Below, in pieces: positions 19,871 to 31,411 of a stretch of DNA of 62,000 nucleotides. The stretch's first letter is position 1. Each line of letters begins with the position of its first letter. The DNA is from Zygnema cylindricum. Taxonomy: Eukaryota; Streptophyta; Zygnematophyceae; Zygnematales; Zygnemataceae. The position numbers and the translations under genes are program-made. Under the pieces are notes generated by a model. It was not told the origin of the DNA and did not search any database. It saw only the letters and a program-made list of their open reading frames with translations. The stretch covers positions 1 to 62,000 of the forward strand of contig JBBHKE010000323.1 in NCBI GenBank assembly GCA_037447655.1. Reading direction: 5' to 3'.

Positions 19871-20874
19871 TGGTGAAATTAAAGGTTTACTTAGGTATTT
19901 TCTAGGTTATTTTATTGATTTAAAAAGGAGCAGGAAAAAAAAGAGGCAGCTTGCTTCTAACTTCTCTCTCTAACCCCCATACTTGCTCTAGTCAATGAAG
20001 GCTGGGGAGGAAGCTAGAGCCATGGCTGCCTAAGCTTTCCCTAGAGTCAGAAGGCAGCCCTTTGGTAAACTTACCAAAAAGGTTGACAGACCCAGGATTT
20101 GATCTTGGTACCTAGCGTCCGTCCAAGTAGCCTAGTGTCGTTACCATTTAGCCTAGCACCTGTGTCGAAGTAAATAGCGTACAATAGCTACTTAAAGACA
20201 TAGAAATAGAGAAGTTCATTTAACTGACGAATGGACCCAAATCACATAGACATAGTTAGATAGAAATTACATCAAAAAGTACTGGTTGTATTTTTAATGG
20301 CTATAAATTAAGGGTGATATGAATCAAATGGCGGAGGAAGAAGTTGAGATCACGAAATGGACGATTTGGCGGTTTGCGGTCACAGCCATATTGGGTGACA
20401 CGTGGCAACATGACATTGGATAGCTGCATTTCTGGAACATACCATGACGAACCCAGATATGGCAGGCGTCCTCTTCTTGGCTATGTCGTATAATGGCCGT
20501 AGAGAAAGGACTCCGGGCCAAGTTCCTTTCTGTACTTTATAGTGAATTGATTAGCTCCGTACTTCAGTTCTAGAGGGATTAGAGAGGGGTTTAAGACTTA
20601 GGAAAATTAGAGGTAGGCCCCTCTCTCTCTCAAAGAGATCCTGTATAAAAGGTCGTCTTTGACCATTGATAATTAACTACTCAAGGGAGCAAATTCAACG
20701 AATCTTTTTGTAACAGAACAAGGGGAGTTTTTTCTTCCTATGGGTAAAGTCAGATCTGTCCGTATTCTATCAGGGTGTATATAATACTCATACAAAGACT
20801 AACGGATCGAGGCTATCCTAGGGGCTTCTAGTAAGCTGCCTACTCTGAGTAACAATGGAGGTCTCAGAGTTGCA
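19871..20874 (+). repeat. Group C 3' LTR of C1
   Basis: Starts TGGTGAAATT and ends CAGAGTTGCA. It contains AGCCATGGCT (~20018), the hairpin TTGGTAAACTTACCAA (~20070), a tRNA-like antisense module with GGATTTGATC/AAATCC character (~20085-20150), CACGTG (~20398), a CTCTCT tract and TATAAAAG at 20644-20651. The gag ATG at 20855 is 20 bp before its end and reads straight into the satellite. Confidence 0.85.
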
Positions 20875-22542
20875 TCCCTCTCCCTCTACCTCTCCCTCTC
20901 CCTCTCCCTCTCTCTCACCCTCTCTCTCTCCCTCTCCCTCTCCCTCTTATTCTCCTACTTCCTCTCTTTGTGGAAATAGAAATGGAGGGAGAAGGATAGT
21001 GGTGGCTATCCTTTCCCTCTCCTATCACCTTTCTATATACTCATTCTATCCCTCTCCTCTCCCTCTTTTTTTCCTCTCCCCCTCCCTCTGTCGTCCCTTT
21101 TCTTCTCCCTCTCCCTTTTCCTCTCCCTCTCTCTCTCCCTCTCCCTCTTCCTCTTCCTCTCACTCTCCCTCTCCCTTTCCCTCTCTTTGTGGAAAAAGAA
21201 AGGGAGAGAAAGATATTGGGAGCTATCCTTTCCCTCTCCTTCTACCTTTCTATTTACTTTTCTTATTTCTCTCCCTCTCCCTCGCGTTATTCCTATCCGT
21301 GTCTTCTCCCTCTTAATCTCACTACCCTCTTTCCTCTCTCTTTCCTTTAACATCTTCTCTAACTCTGCATTTTACCCTCTCCCTCTCCCTCTACGTCTTT
21401 TCTCCTCTTCTTCCTCTCCTTCTCCCTTCCCTTTCCCTATCCTTCTCTATCTCCTTCTTCCTCTCCTTGTGGAAATAGAAAAGGAGAGTGAATTGCCTAT
21501 CCTTTCCGTCTCATCCATCATTCCGGTGTGTTCCTCCCTCTTTTCTCCCTCTCCCTCTCCCCCCTCTCCCTCTTCGTATCTCTCTCCTCTCCCCCTCTCT
21601 ATCCGTATCTCTCTCCTCTCCCTCTCCTCTCCCTCTCTCTCTCCCTCTCCCTCTCCCTCTCCCTCTCCCTCTCCTTCCCCTCTCCCTCTCCCTCTCCCTC
21701 TCCCTTGAAAGATAATGATAATGGGGTCTATCTTCCCTCTTTTTCCACCATTCTATTTACTCTTCCTCTCCCTCTCCCTCTCCCTCGCCCGCTCCCTCTC
21801 CGTCTCCTTTTTCCTCTCAATCCTCCTCTCCCTTTCATTCTTGTTTTGTGGAAAGACAAAAGGGGAGAGAATGATATTGGGGGATATCCTTTCCCTCTCC
21901 TTCCACCTTTCCAATTACTCTTCCTATCCCTCTCCCTATCCATCTCCTTTTCCTCTCCCTCTCCCTCTGCCGTATCTTTTCCTCCCCCTCTCCTTTTGCC
22001 TCTCCCTCTCCCTCTCTTTCACGAAAAAGAAAGCGAGAAAGAAGGATAGTGTGAGCTATCCTTTCCCTCTCCTTTCACCTTTTCATTAACTCCTCCTATC
22101 CCTCTCCCTTTCCCTCTCCTTCTTCCTCTCCCTCTTCTCTCCCTATTACTCTCCCTACCTATCCTCTCCCTTTCCCTCACCCTCTTCTCTAACTCTCCGT
22201 TTGCCCTCTCCCTCTACCACCTCTATGCTCTCCTTCCTCTCCCCCCTCCCCCTCTCCCATTTGCCTCCCCCTCTCCCTCCCCCTCTCCCTCTCTCTTAGG
22301 AAAAAGAAAGTGAGAAAAGGATAGTGTGAGCTATCCTTTCCCTCTCCTTTCACCTTTTCATTTACTCTTCCTATCCCTCTCCCTCTCCCTCTCCTTCTTC
22401 CTCTCCCTCTCCTCTCCCTATTACTTTCCCTACCCCCTATCCTCTCCCTTTCCCTCACCCTCTTCTCTAACTCTCTATTTTTCCCTCTCCCTCTCCTTCT
22501 ACCTCTACGTCTCCTCTCCTCTCCTTCCTCTCCCTCTCCCTT
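20875..22542 (+). repeat. Satellite array 1: CCCTCT tracts with hairpin modules
   Basis: Pyrimidine-rich DNA made of degenerate (CCCTCT)n tracts separated by 7 copies of an ~80 bp module (hairpin cores near 20994, 21212, 21490, 21716, 21872, 22044 and 22319; spacing about 156-278 bp). The module runs from TGGAAAnAGAAAGGGAGAG through GGATAG...CTATCC to CTTTCCATTTACTCTTCC. The left edge abuts the C1 LTR end and the right edge the A2 LTR end. Long Ser/Pro- or Leu/Ser-rich reading frames here are hexamer artefacts. Confidence 0.9.
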
Positions 22543-23391
22543 TGTTTTTTTGAGACAAGTGCTGGTACAGAAGATGAAGAAGAAGTAACAGTAGTCATTA
22601 TAGAACATATTAATTTAGGAAGCTTCCACAAAGACCAATGGCAAAACAACAACTTTGATGGATAATTACTTCCACCACAGACAAAAAATAGTCCAAAAAA
22701 TCTACCACAAAGTAGATGACATACAAAGGAACACACACACACAAAATTTAAATCAATTATGCTTTTAAATCTGTGAGATATTTAGAGATGAAAAACAAAA
22801 AAAAATTGCGCATACATTTTTCCATATCATTTGTTCCTAATTTATAAAATTCATTGAGTCCTACTTCTATACACTGAAACTACACTAAACTCTACGGAGG
22901 CATTCCAGCTGAATATCTAACAACGTAACACAACAAATCTTTTGAGTATACCCGTGTAGTGAAGGTATGTCATAAATCACATACTCTACACTAATCAACT
23001 AATTCACCACAGGCAAAATTATGTTCTACAAAATATTTACACCGACGTTCACACAACGGAAAAGTTATCGTGATCTAGTCACACCTCGTCAATATTCGTT
23101 GGCGTTGGCTGTCAACTATCCGATTAAAAGATGTGGCACCGTAGATGTGACTTCAAGAAGTCCCGTGGTCGTGCCGAATTTCCGTACGTCCACGGAAGAC
23201 ATACTCACACATTTTTCGTAAATGACGACACGTGTCCCAAGTGAGACCGAACTTTGAACTCCCAACCGTACCATCACCCTCATTTAGGTAAGTACTGAAC
23301 CACACTTAGCCAAAAATAACCTAAGTCCTCAACAACTCTCACTTCCTCACAATTGAGGCATAGAGAAGACTAAAGCTTTCCAAAAACAACA
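22543..23391 (-). repeat. Group A-like 3' LTR (A2), minus strand
   Basis: Read on the minus strand it starts TGTTGTTTTTGGAAAGC (at 23391) and ends CTCAAAAAAACA (at 22543). The ATG at 22598 starts a Ser-rich peptide (TTVTSSSSSVPALVS) like the Gag start of A, 56 bp before the LTR end. The outer end abuts satellite array 1 with no spacer; the inner side continues into A2 RNase H. Confidence 0.85.
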
Positions 23392-23946
23392 CTTCCGTAA
23401 AGCTTTAGACTTTGCTAGCCACTCAGCCCACATGCCTCCCTACATAACTTCAATTTGGGTGCAGGCAAGGGTTTCTTCATCATATCAACCACCATTTGCT
23501 CATCCGGTAAAAAACTAAACTTTAAGATTTTTTCCCAATACCTTTTCTCTTACGAAATGTAGCTTGATATCAATGTGTTTACTCTTAAAGTGGTGACTAG
23601 GATTAGATGCAATAGGTATTGCTACTTGATTGTCTCACCACACTATTTGGGGTCGAGATTGTATTAATATGAGTTGTTGGAGAAGAGATTTACCCAAAGT
23701 AACTCTTTGATAGCTGAGCTCGCAGCCATGTATTTAGCCTCTATGGTGAGTTGAGCTGTCACCTTCTGAAGTTTGTTGGTCCAGCAACAAGTTTTGGTTC
23801 CAATCTTCAAAATATACCTGGTGGTGGAGCATCAATTGGGCATATCTCCATGGCTTGCATCGCTCCACGTATGATTTTTGACTTCCTCTCCACCGAGAGG
23901 GAGTTCGAGGTTCCGCGTTCCTACAAGGTACCGAAAAATCTCTTTG
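23392..23946 (-). pseudogene. pol: A2 RNase H fragment
   Basis: On the minus strand, recognisable pieces of A-type RNase H run from the line corresponding to RYLVGTRN (near 23940) to the 3' end matching CGLSGW just before the LTR. Frameshifts and stops are frequent; the region aligns with 10310-10860 of element A. The rest of A2 is cut off at 23947 by the LTR of E1. Confidence 0.7.
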
Positions 23947-24880
23947 TGTTGTTCTACAACCACTGGTGCAAGTTGAGGAGCAGCATTAGTAGTAGAAGTT
24001 GACACAATGCACTCTCAAAAGCTATCAAGAATCCTTTCAAACAACTATTTTTCTATAGCTCACTAAATCTAACACAATGGTCTTATCCTACTTGAAGCTC
24101 TACCAGAGTATAGAATATCACGAAGAATGAAAACTCCCAAAGTTCAGTCTTATTGATCCAACATACACCAAGATATGCAACTAATAAGTTTCTCAAAAAC
24201 AATCTACAGATTACACAGTCTGGAAGTCATGATATAAAAATTGTTTTACGTCCAAAGTCTTATACTCGTAGTGAGTTTCTACTCCCAGTGTTCGTATTAC
24301 ATAGTGGTGTACATCCAATACAAGTGTTTTAGAGAGACACGTCTTAGAAACAAACTGTCACTAAGATCTACGTACTCCTAATCACGCTAAATTTAATCTA
24401 TCATTGTATAATCAATATTACTAGGAGTTCACCCTAAGTGATTGTCCAATTAATTACCGCCGGCTTAGTAATAGTTGTCTAGATACGTCCATTCTGATGT
24501 TGGGAAAACACGTAAATTGCTTCTGATCTTATTATCAATCTCGTCCATTGACTTGATTCATTTCAATTGCAACTGCGATGTCCCGTTCGAATCATATTCA
24601 ACGTCACAATAGCTTCCTCCCAGCTGCGTTGTCCTAAACCAAATCATATCTCAAATAACCGCAATTGCTTTGTCTCGTCTGTATCGTAGTTGCTTTGTCC
24701 CATCTGTGCCGCAGCTGCTTTTTCCCATCAGTGTCGCAGCTGCGTTGTTCCGCGTATGTAGATGTCGGTGCTATTTCAACAATACTTGTCCTATTCTTAA
24801 GTGACGACGCGTGTCCCTGTACGCTATATTTATGCCCTCACACTTTTTTATTGAGAAGTAAAGCTTTCCTAAGAACAACA
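23947..24880 (-). repeat. Group E 3' LTR (E1), minus strand, inserted in A2
   Basis: Read on the minus strand it starts TGTTGTTCTTAGGAAAGC (24880) and ends GTAGAACAACA (23947). It holds repeated GCAGCTGC motifs, including CGCAGCTGCG at 24735-24744. The former gag ATG is GTG here. To the right it continues into E1 internal sequence through a purine run (CTTTGGGGGAG). Confidence 0.8.
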
Positions 24881-25224
24881 CTCCCCCAAAGATTTAGACT
24901 CAGTGTATCAGCGCATTATAGCAGCATAGCAACACAACAAATCAGCTAGTTACCTAGTCCCACTGAATCCCAAATGTAGCGCAGGATGGAAGTATAACAA
25001 TGCCGCAATTTAGCTAGTCACCTAGTCCCAATGCATCCCTAAAATAATTCAGATTAAGAGCAGGGAAATCTTTAGTGAGCATATCAACAATCATTTTATC
25101 ATCTGGTTAATACTATAATTGAATTACCTTGGAAAACACTTTTTTTCTATACAAAGTGTAATCTTACATCCATGTGCTTACTTTTGAAGTGGTGATTCGG
25201 GTTACAAGCAATGGCAATGGCAGC
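24881..25224 (-). pseudogene. pol: E1 RNase H C-terminal fragment
   Basis: Minus-strand remnant with AAIAIACNPNHHFKSKHMD (near 25225-25170) and a decayed tail to the purine-rich primer at 24881-24892. Stops are frequent. It is cut at 25224 by the 3' LTR of B3, with GCAGC (25220-25224) as the presumed target half-duplication; the other half is not in the window. Confidence 0.7.
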
Positions 25225-26230
25225 TGCAATTCTGTGTCCTCCATTAGACTACAGAATTCAGGAAGCCTTTAGATAGTTATTAACTAACCCGCTTCCAATG
25301 GCAACCACTGCTACTCAAGTAGACAAGCAAACAATCCGACTACACCCTTATGCAGCCTAACCACCCTTGAGGCATAGGAAAAAGAATCTCTGAAAACGCC
25401 CAACTAGGCGATAAGTTATGTGCCGGCAAAATGCCAATTTGATACAAAGCTCTCTTAGAGAGAGGTGACTACCTACCAAATTTCCTAAGTCCTAAACTCC
25501 TCTCACAACCCCTATCTACTAAAGTACGAACCAATCATATGACTGTAAAGTACAAAAAGGTACTACGGCCGATGTCCTTTTTGTACGGCCTGTGTACGAC
25601 AAGGCCAATGAGTAAAAGCGTGTCACTTTTCAACTTGTCCGTACATTCCTGAGAATTCCCGCGACTGAATGTCATCCTTCCACGCGGCGTGAAGTCATGC
25701 CACATCTATAAAAGCCAAAGTGACTATTCTGCAATCTTGGCGATGATATGTGTTGTCGGATTAAATCCGACATTAAATGTCGACCGCCGAAACAAATGTC
25801 CGATTCATTTGTTTCGTGCTAAATGACATCCGCACTAAAATTTAACAAGTTCTATGTTCCTTAGTTCAAATTCTAGTTAATTGATTTCAGTACCATACAA
25901 TAGTTTAAATACAAATCGAACCTTATATCTCCTAACGGACTTATACAACACACTGGTTAGAGCTAACGGCTACGCCGCACTCTGTTGGTCAAAGGTTCGA
26001 GTCCTACCGGACTCAACCTTTTGTTGAGTGTGACTTAAGTCACTGTTTAGTCTTACCTGCTGAGCTAAGATAGCCATGGCTCAACCACCCTCTCTATCCG
26101 TTAGTGACTACAACAATTATGGTGGGTAGAGAGAGGAGGTGGAGGCAGGCTGTCCACCTTTTTCTTTTCTTTTTTGTACTGAACTATTTAGACCCTAGAA
26201 AAATACCACATAAATCTAATAATTTCAACA
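25225..26230 (-). repeat. Group B 3' LTR of B3
   Basis: Minus strand: starts TGTTGAAATTATTAG at 26230 and ends CAGAATTGCA at 25225 (1006 bp). The tRNA-like module is on the plus strand here (~25940-26015, CTGGTTAGAGC ... GGTTCGAGTCC). The inner palindrome GTGACTTAAGTCAC remains near 26030. This copy defines the canonical TG...CA ends of the group. Confidence 0.9.
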
Positions 26231-26265
26231 CTCATGTTATTTTTAGTCTAACTTTAACTTCAGTT

Positions 26266-27012
26266 TTAACCCACACTTTTCTCTGCAATATTTAATCTTG
26301 AAGAAGGCACCGGTTTTGTCATCATACCAGCCACCATTTCCTTATCAGATCTATATACAAGATTCACAATCATATTCTCAATTTTTTCTCTTACAAAACT
26401 CAATCTTATGTCCATATGTTTAGCCTTAAAATGATGTTTTGGATTAGCTGCAATTGGAATGGCAGCTTGATTATCACAAAACACTCCAAGCACTCCCTCC
26501 TTCATATACCCCAATTCTTGCATGCAGGACTTCACCAACATCAACTCTTTCACAGCCAAACAAAACGCCATGTACTCAGCCTCCATAGTAGACTGGGAAA
26601 CCACCTTTTAGTTCTTACTGCTCTAACAGCAAGCACCTTCCCCAACATACAACACATATCTAGAAGTGCATCTTCTCATAGGTGCAGCCCCATAACTGGC
26701 ATCACTCTAAGTAGTGATGTCAGTGTGCTCCCCTCCCAAATGCAACCATAACTCTCTAGTTCCCACCAAATATCTCATGACTCGCTTCGCTGCCTTCCAG
26801 TCTCTCTTCCCAAGGTCATTAAGACTCCTACTGAGTACTCCAACTGCTGCCGCTATGTCGGGCTTGGTACAGTTTATAAAATAGATTAAACTTCCTACAA
26901 CCTGTCTATAAGGAATATATTTCATAATCTCTCTCTCCTCTGGACTTATGTGATCATCTAAGATCATCACTCCTCCTTCTACACTCCCATCACCTACTTT
27001 TTTCAAGTCCAT
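26266..27012 (-). pseudogene. pol: B3 RNase H domain
   Basis: Two pieces: 27012-26707 gives SPEEREIMKYIPYRQVVGSL, DIAAAVGVLSRSL, DWKAAKRVMRYLVGTREL and ends at a stop where relatives have the Trp of TTWSDAS. 26604-26266 gives STMEAEYMA, FCDNQAAIPIA and HMDIRLSFVREK. The RNase H Asp of SDAS survives in the gap region. The frame ends in CGLN-like codons before the LTR. Confidence 0.8.
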
Positions 27013-27029
27013 GGGAGAAATACAACTGT

Positions 27030-27880
27030 TAGCATTTTACATTTGGAATTTCTCAAGCATATTATTATTGCTTCTTTTGAGTAAGTCTGATAATCTTCTT
27101 CGCCCTATCTCTCTCCATTTCCATCCCCAAAATATATCTTGCCTCCCCTAAATCCTTCATATCAAATGTGCTTTTAAGATCTTTCTTTAACTTATTAATT
27201 TTTTCCAAAGATTTACTCAACAGAAGCAGATCATCCACATAAATTGCAATAAAAATGACACCATTCTCATCTTCAAACATATAGATAGAATGTTAAGAGC
27301 TGATCGTGATAAATTCGAGACCGGTGAGAATCTCAATTAGTTTTTTATTTCACTGTCGAGGAGCCTGCTTCAGTCCATACAAGGACTTTATGAGTGTGCG
27401 GACTTTGCTGTCTTCTCCTTCCTCCATGAACCCCTCGGGTTGCCTCATGAAATTTTTTTCCTCTAACTCACCATTAAGAAAAGCGGTCTGAATTTCCATC
27501 TAGTGTATTTCCATGTCTTCTTCTCCTGCCAGATTGAGGAGAATCCTTACTAATGGGAACCGAACATCTAGAGCAAAGGTCTCCTCATAGTCAATCCCCT
27601 CCTTTTGGGTGAACCATTTCGCTACTAATTAAGTCTTATATATCTCAATGGTATTATTTGGGTTCAATTTTAGTTTAAATACCCATTTACACCCAATAGG
27701 TTTTCTGTCTAGAGGAGAATCTGCTAGTTCCTAAGTATTTGCTTCCATGATGAAGGTCATCTCATCATTTATGGCTCTAATCCATCTTTTTTTCTGTGGA
27801 CTATTCATTGCCTCTGAGTAAGACTGAGGCTCATCTATATGAGATAGCGTAGTTACCTTATGAGCGGCCTGTTTTTCCTA
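27030..27880 (-). pseudogene. pol: B3 reverse transcriptase
   Basis: Minus strand from about 27880: [48 protein letters not shown] and, in the open piece 27280-27065, AIYVDDLLLLSKSLEKINKL with both YVDD aspartates. The first catalytic Asp of MDIKTAFL is Glu (MEIQTAFL, near 27490), and several TAG/TAA codons interrupt the frame. Confidence 0.85.
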
Positions 27881-28880
27881 TATCGTTTTGCTGCTCCTTC
27901 TCCCTTCTTCAAACTCTGAAGCTGGAATTGATAGAAGTCTTGGATTTCTCCTCACTGTCTGATCGGCTCCCATGTCCATGGGAGCTGGTTCTCGTCCCAC
28001 TTCTTCTATCTCCTCGAAGTCTATAGGAGTATGTGAGGTTTCAGGTGAGTCTCTTATATCTCGGATCTCCCGTGAGTCTACAATCATAGTTTCACTCATG
28101 TCCCTTTCGGGAACGACCGAGTTCTCTTCATTTTCGGACTCAAATCTGATTTTCATCTTCTTTTTATTTTTGAAAGTGTCAAATGACTTCCCTTCATCCA
28201 TGACAACAAGGTGTTTGACCAGAATGATATCTTTCTTTGTTAGGTCAAAGACTCTATACCCCTTAACATCCTCATCATATCCACAAAGTATCTTGATTTC
28301 CTTTAGCATCTAGTTTCTAGTTTGTCTTATCCATGTCAAGATTGTAAACTTGGCAGCCGAACACTTTTAGGTGTGAGATATCTGGTTTCCTTCCAACCCA
28401 TCTCTCATAAGGTGTCACTCCTTTACGGTTGAGGTAAGGACTCCATATCTTAATGTAGGTGGCATAGTTCATGGGTTTTGCCCAAAATCCCTTTTCTATT
28501 TTCTTGTCGAACAACATACTGCATGCACTATCTCCTAGTGTTTATTTGAACCTCTCAGCTACCCCATTATGTTTTGGGTTATAAGGTATAGTTTTCAGGT
28601 GCTACACTCCCTCATCTCTCAGATATTCCTCAAATTGGTTAGAGGTATATTCCCCCCCCATTATCACTCCTTATTCTCTAAATGGGGGTTTCATGCATCT
28701 TCTCACTCTAGGCTTTATATTGTTTGAAGTAAGTTGATGTTTCAAACTTTGTTATTAGGAAATACACTCTAGAGTGTGTAGACTAGTCATCAGTTATTGT
28801 CAACATAAACCACTTTCCTCCAACCGAAGGTACTTTTGCAGGTCCCCAAATATCTGTGTGGACCAAATCTAGTACTTTCT
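27878..28880 (-). pseudogene. pol: B3 integrase core, C-terminus and linker
   Basis: The minus-strand piece 28517-28317 gives LFDKKIEKGFWAK, TPYERWVGRKPDISHLKVFG. The piece 28309-27878 gives GYDEDVKGYRVFDLTKKD, KHLVVMDEGKSFD, an acidic linker and RRNPRLLSIPASEFEEGRR. Upstream (28520-28880) the catalytic core HTDIWGPA ... DNGGG is readable, but an expanded G run near 28656 and other changes shift the frame. Confidence 0.75.
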
Positions 28881-28885
28881 CACCT

Positions 28886-29422
28886 CTATATGTGGCGGCT
28901 TTGGGAAAGGGAAGTGTGAGCCTTACCTTGAGCACAGCCTCTACAATCATCCATCATTTCATTATCCCCAAACTGAATGCCTTCTACTACCCCAAGCTTT
29001 TTCATTTCCCTCAACCTATCAAAATGCACATGACCCAACCGCTTATGCCAAATCATCAACTTAGGAACACCAACATAGTAAGCATTATTATTTTCATTAC
29101 TGAGGTTAAGCCTAAGCATTCTTTGGCTACCCTTATCTGCCGTGACGTAAAATTCATCCCCATACTTAGCTGTTAAGACTCCCTTTCTAGTGAAGGTATC
29201 AAACTTCTTGTCATCTAACATAGACGTAGAGACAAGATTTTTACTCAGCTGAGGAATGTAGAGTACATCTGAGAATGTGAGTATAGAAGTCTTACTCTCC
29301 ACTAAGACTTTCAGATCTACTGACCCCACTAGATCTTTAGTAAGCACTCTCCCATCTCCATACTCTATCTCTACAGTAGGAATCTTTCTTAGCTTAGTGA
29401 AGAGTTCCTTATCACGGCACAT
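28886..29422 (-). pseudogene. pol: B3 protease C-terminal part and integrase zinc finger
   Basis: 178 codons open on the minus strand: MCRDKELFTKL, IEYGDGRVLTKDLVGSVD, the IPQLSKNLVSTSML strand, GSQRMLRLNLSNEN, then the complete HHCC finger (IWHKRLGHVHFDRL ... DDCRGCAQGKAH). The DSGAS site lies just upstream (near 29440), where Ser-Cys-Ala-Ser-like codons remain; the residues before Met-Cys read as NSCAS in this copy, so the catalytic Asp-Ser-Gly is probably lost. Confidence 0.8.
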
Positions 29423-30561
29423 ATGCTTGGATGCACATGAGTTAATGATCCACCCTTCTTGTGGCGCTTCCCGAATTTCTCTAAGGGCTCACTTTTGTTT
29501 TCGAGGGATCTTCTTCTCATCTAGACTCTCGTCAAGAAGAAGCTCCCCATCCTCCAAGGACTCGTCCTTGGTTTCACTTTTGTGACCACAAGTTACTTTT
29601 TCTTCCCTCCGGAAGAACCCCCTCTACTGTTCTCTTGGAGCCTCAGGTTCGACAGCTTGTCACAATCTGCAATGAAGTGTCCCGGCTTTTTGCAAAAATG
29701 ACAAAGACCATTTGGGGGCCTTGGTCCTCCAAAATGATCTATTTTCCCTTTGTATGGTTTTTTCATGTCCTTCCCCCATCGGTCCCCTTTGCTGCTAGAG
29801 CTTGAATGCTCTTTCCTCCTCTCCTAATCTCCATTGTGTTTACCTACACAAGTATTATCCGGACAACTATGTTCCATTTCCATGAACTATCAGGCATTTC
29901 ATGTACTTTGTACACTATGTTCTCGTACTCACGTGGTAGCTTCATGATAAGACTGTTGACTTTCATTTTCATTGTACTTGCCCACCTGACACTTTCCATC
30001 TCCATATACAAACAAGAAAGATCATTACAGTAATCTAACTTCTTTCCTCTTTTGTAAGTGTAACTCACTAGCTTTTGCTCAGCCAACTGGAGCTCCTGAA
30101 CAGTTCCAGCTCTATAGATCTCCACCAAACTCACCCACAACTCCTCGGCCTTGTAAATGTGAAGATGAGGGGTGGCCAAAGCTTGAGTGAGGTTCCTCGG
30201 AATGAAGTTCTAGGCAACCATGTCTACATCCTCCCACATTTGAGTATCGTTCTCCGCGGTCTTCACGGTCGCTGCTCTTGGTATTGTGGCAATAAGAGTG
30301 AGAGGTGTCTCCTTCCCCTTCCCCTTTTCGGACACTCTATTGTCCCCATCATCTACCTCCTCCGTTAAGGCAGCTGTTGCTGCAAGAAGCCTTACTCTTC
30401 CAAATCATGGTGGAGTTTTCGAAGGTTGACGTTTCACTTCTCCACTGATGATACCCCAGTATCGTTTTTCGCACAAAGCTACCATCATCATGGCTTCCGA
30501 ATAGATGAACCCAGAGCCATTGAAGGTGGGCACCCTATTGAGCAATTCTGTGTCCTCCATT
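29423..30561 (-). pseudogene. gag: B3 gag, start codon inside the LTR
   Basis: Minus strand from the ATG at 30561, 20 bp inside the LTR end: MEDTELLNRVPTFNGSGF, then MMMVALCEKRYWGIISGE, a stop, an acidic stretch, and the core block 30179-29844 (ATPHLHIYKAEELWVSLVE, YNDLSCLY-like CNDLSCLYMEMESV, LPREYENIVYKV). The knuckle near 29690 is CHFCKKPGHFIADC, with correct spacing. The primer-binding site is mostly deleted (TTGCTCAATAGGGTG). Confidence 0.8.
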
Positions 30562-31411
30562 AGACTACAGAATCAGAAAGCCTCTAGATAGTTATTAACT
30601 AACCCACTTCTAATGGCAACCATTGCTACCCAAGCAGATAAGCAAACAATGTGACTACACCTTTGTGCTGCCTGGACTCCCCTGAGTGCGTAGCAAAATG
30701 AATCTCTGTAATCGCCCAACCATGCGATAAGTTCAGCTGGCAAAAATGCCGATTTTAGACAAAGCTCTCTTAGAGAGTAGTGACTGCCTACCAAATTTCC
30801 TTAGTTCTAAACCCCTCTCATATCTCATATCTAGTGAAGTACGAACAAATCATATAATTGTAAAGTACAGAAAGGTACTACAACCAATGTCTTTTCTCTA
30901 CAGCTTGTGTACGACAACGCCATTAAGTAGACGAGTGTCACTTTTCAACTCGTCCGTACATTCCCTAGAATTCCCGCGACCGAATGTCATCCTTCCACAC
31001 GACGCCAAGTCATGCGACGTCCATAAAAGCCAAAGTGACCATTTCGCGATGTGGTCGATGATATGTGCTGTCGGATTAAATCTGACATTAAATGTCGAGT
31101 GTTGAATCAAATGTCCGATTCATTTGTTTCATGCGAAATGACATATGCACTAAAATTTAACAAGTTATATGTACCTTCGTTCAAATTCCACTTAACTGAT
31201 TTCAGTACCATACAATAGTTTAAATACATATCGAACCCTATATCTCCTAACGGACTTCTAAGACGAACTGGTTAGAGCTAACGAATACGTCGCGCTTTAC
31301 TTGTCGGAGGTTCGAGTCCTGCCTGACTGAACCTTTTGTTGAGAATGACTTAAGTCACTCTTTAGTCCTGCCTGCTGGGCTAGGCTAACCATGAATCAAC
31401 CACCCTCTCTA
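30542..31411 (-). repeat. Group B 5' LTR of B3, outer part cut by C2
   Basis: Matches the B LTR from its inner end to the CCACCCTCTCTA stretch, where the C2 3' LTR begins at 31412. The tRNA-like module is on the plus strand (~31262-31330). The missing outer ~130 bp is not found on the far side of C2, where satellite DNA begins instead. Confidence 0.85.

Larger units (their letters stand above)
16767..20874 (+). mobile_element. Ty1/copia group C element, copy C1 (5'-truncated)
   Basis: Begins in mid-protease (LKVKVEGKTSIVTF) directly after LTR B5 and continues through integrase, RT and RNase H to a 3' LTR (19871-20874). The 5' LTR and gag are missing. The internal sequence matches the minus-strand C2 copy. 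Many stops and frameshifts are present. The 3' LTR ends exactly at the start of satellite array 1. Confidence 0.85.
25225..31411 (-). mobile_element. Ty1/copia group B element, copy B3, minus strand
   Basis: 3' LTR 25225-26230, internal 26231-30541, 5' LTR 30542-31411 (outer part missing, cut by C2). It is the longest group B copy and shows the full domain order. It sits in E1 RNase H. All major domains are present but with stops, shifts and a Glu in place of the first RT Asp. Confidence 0.9.

Noticed and set aside
20855-22553. Long Ser/Pro-, Leu/Ser- or Arg/Glu-rich reading frames in satellite array 1 as genes
   Set aside because: They come from reading a hexamer in frames without stops; the composition is that of (CCCTCT)n or (GGGAGA)n, and the same occurs in every frame of arrays 2 and 3.
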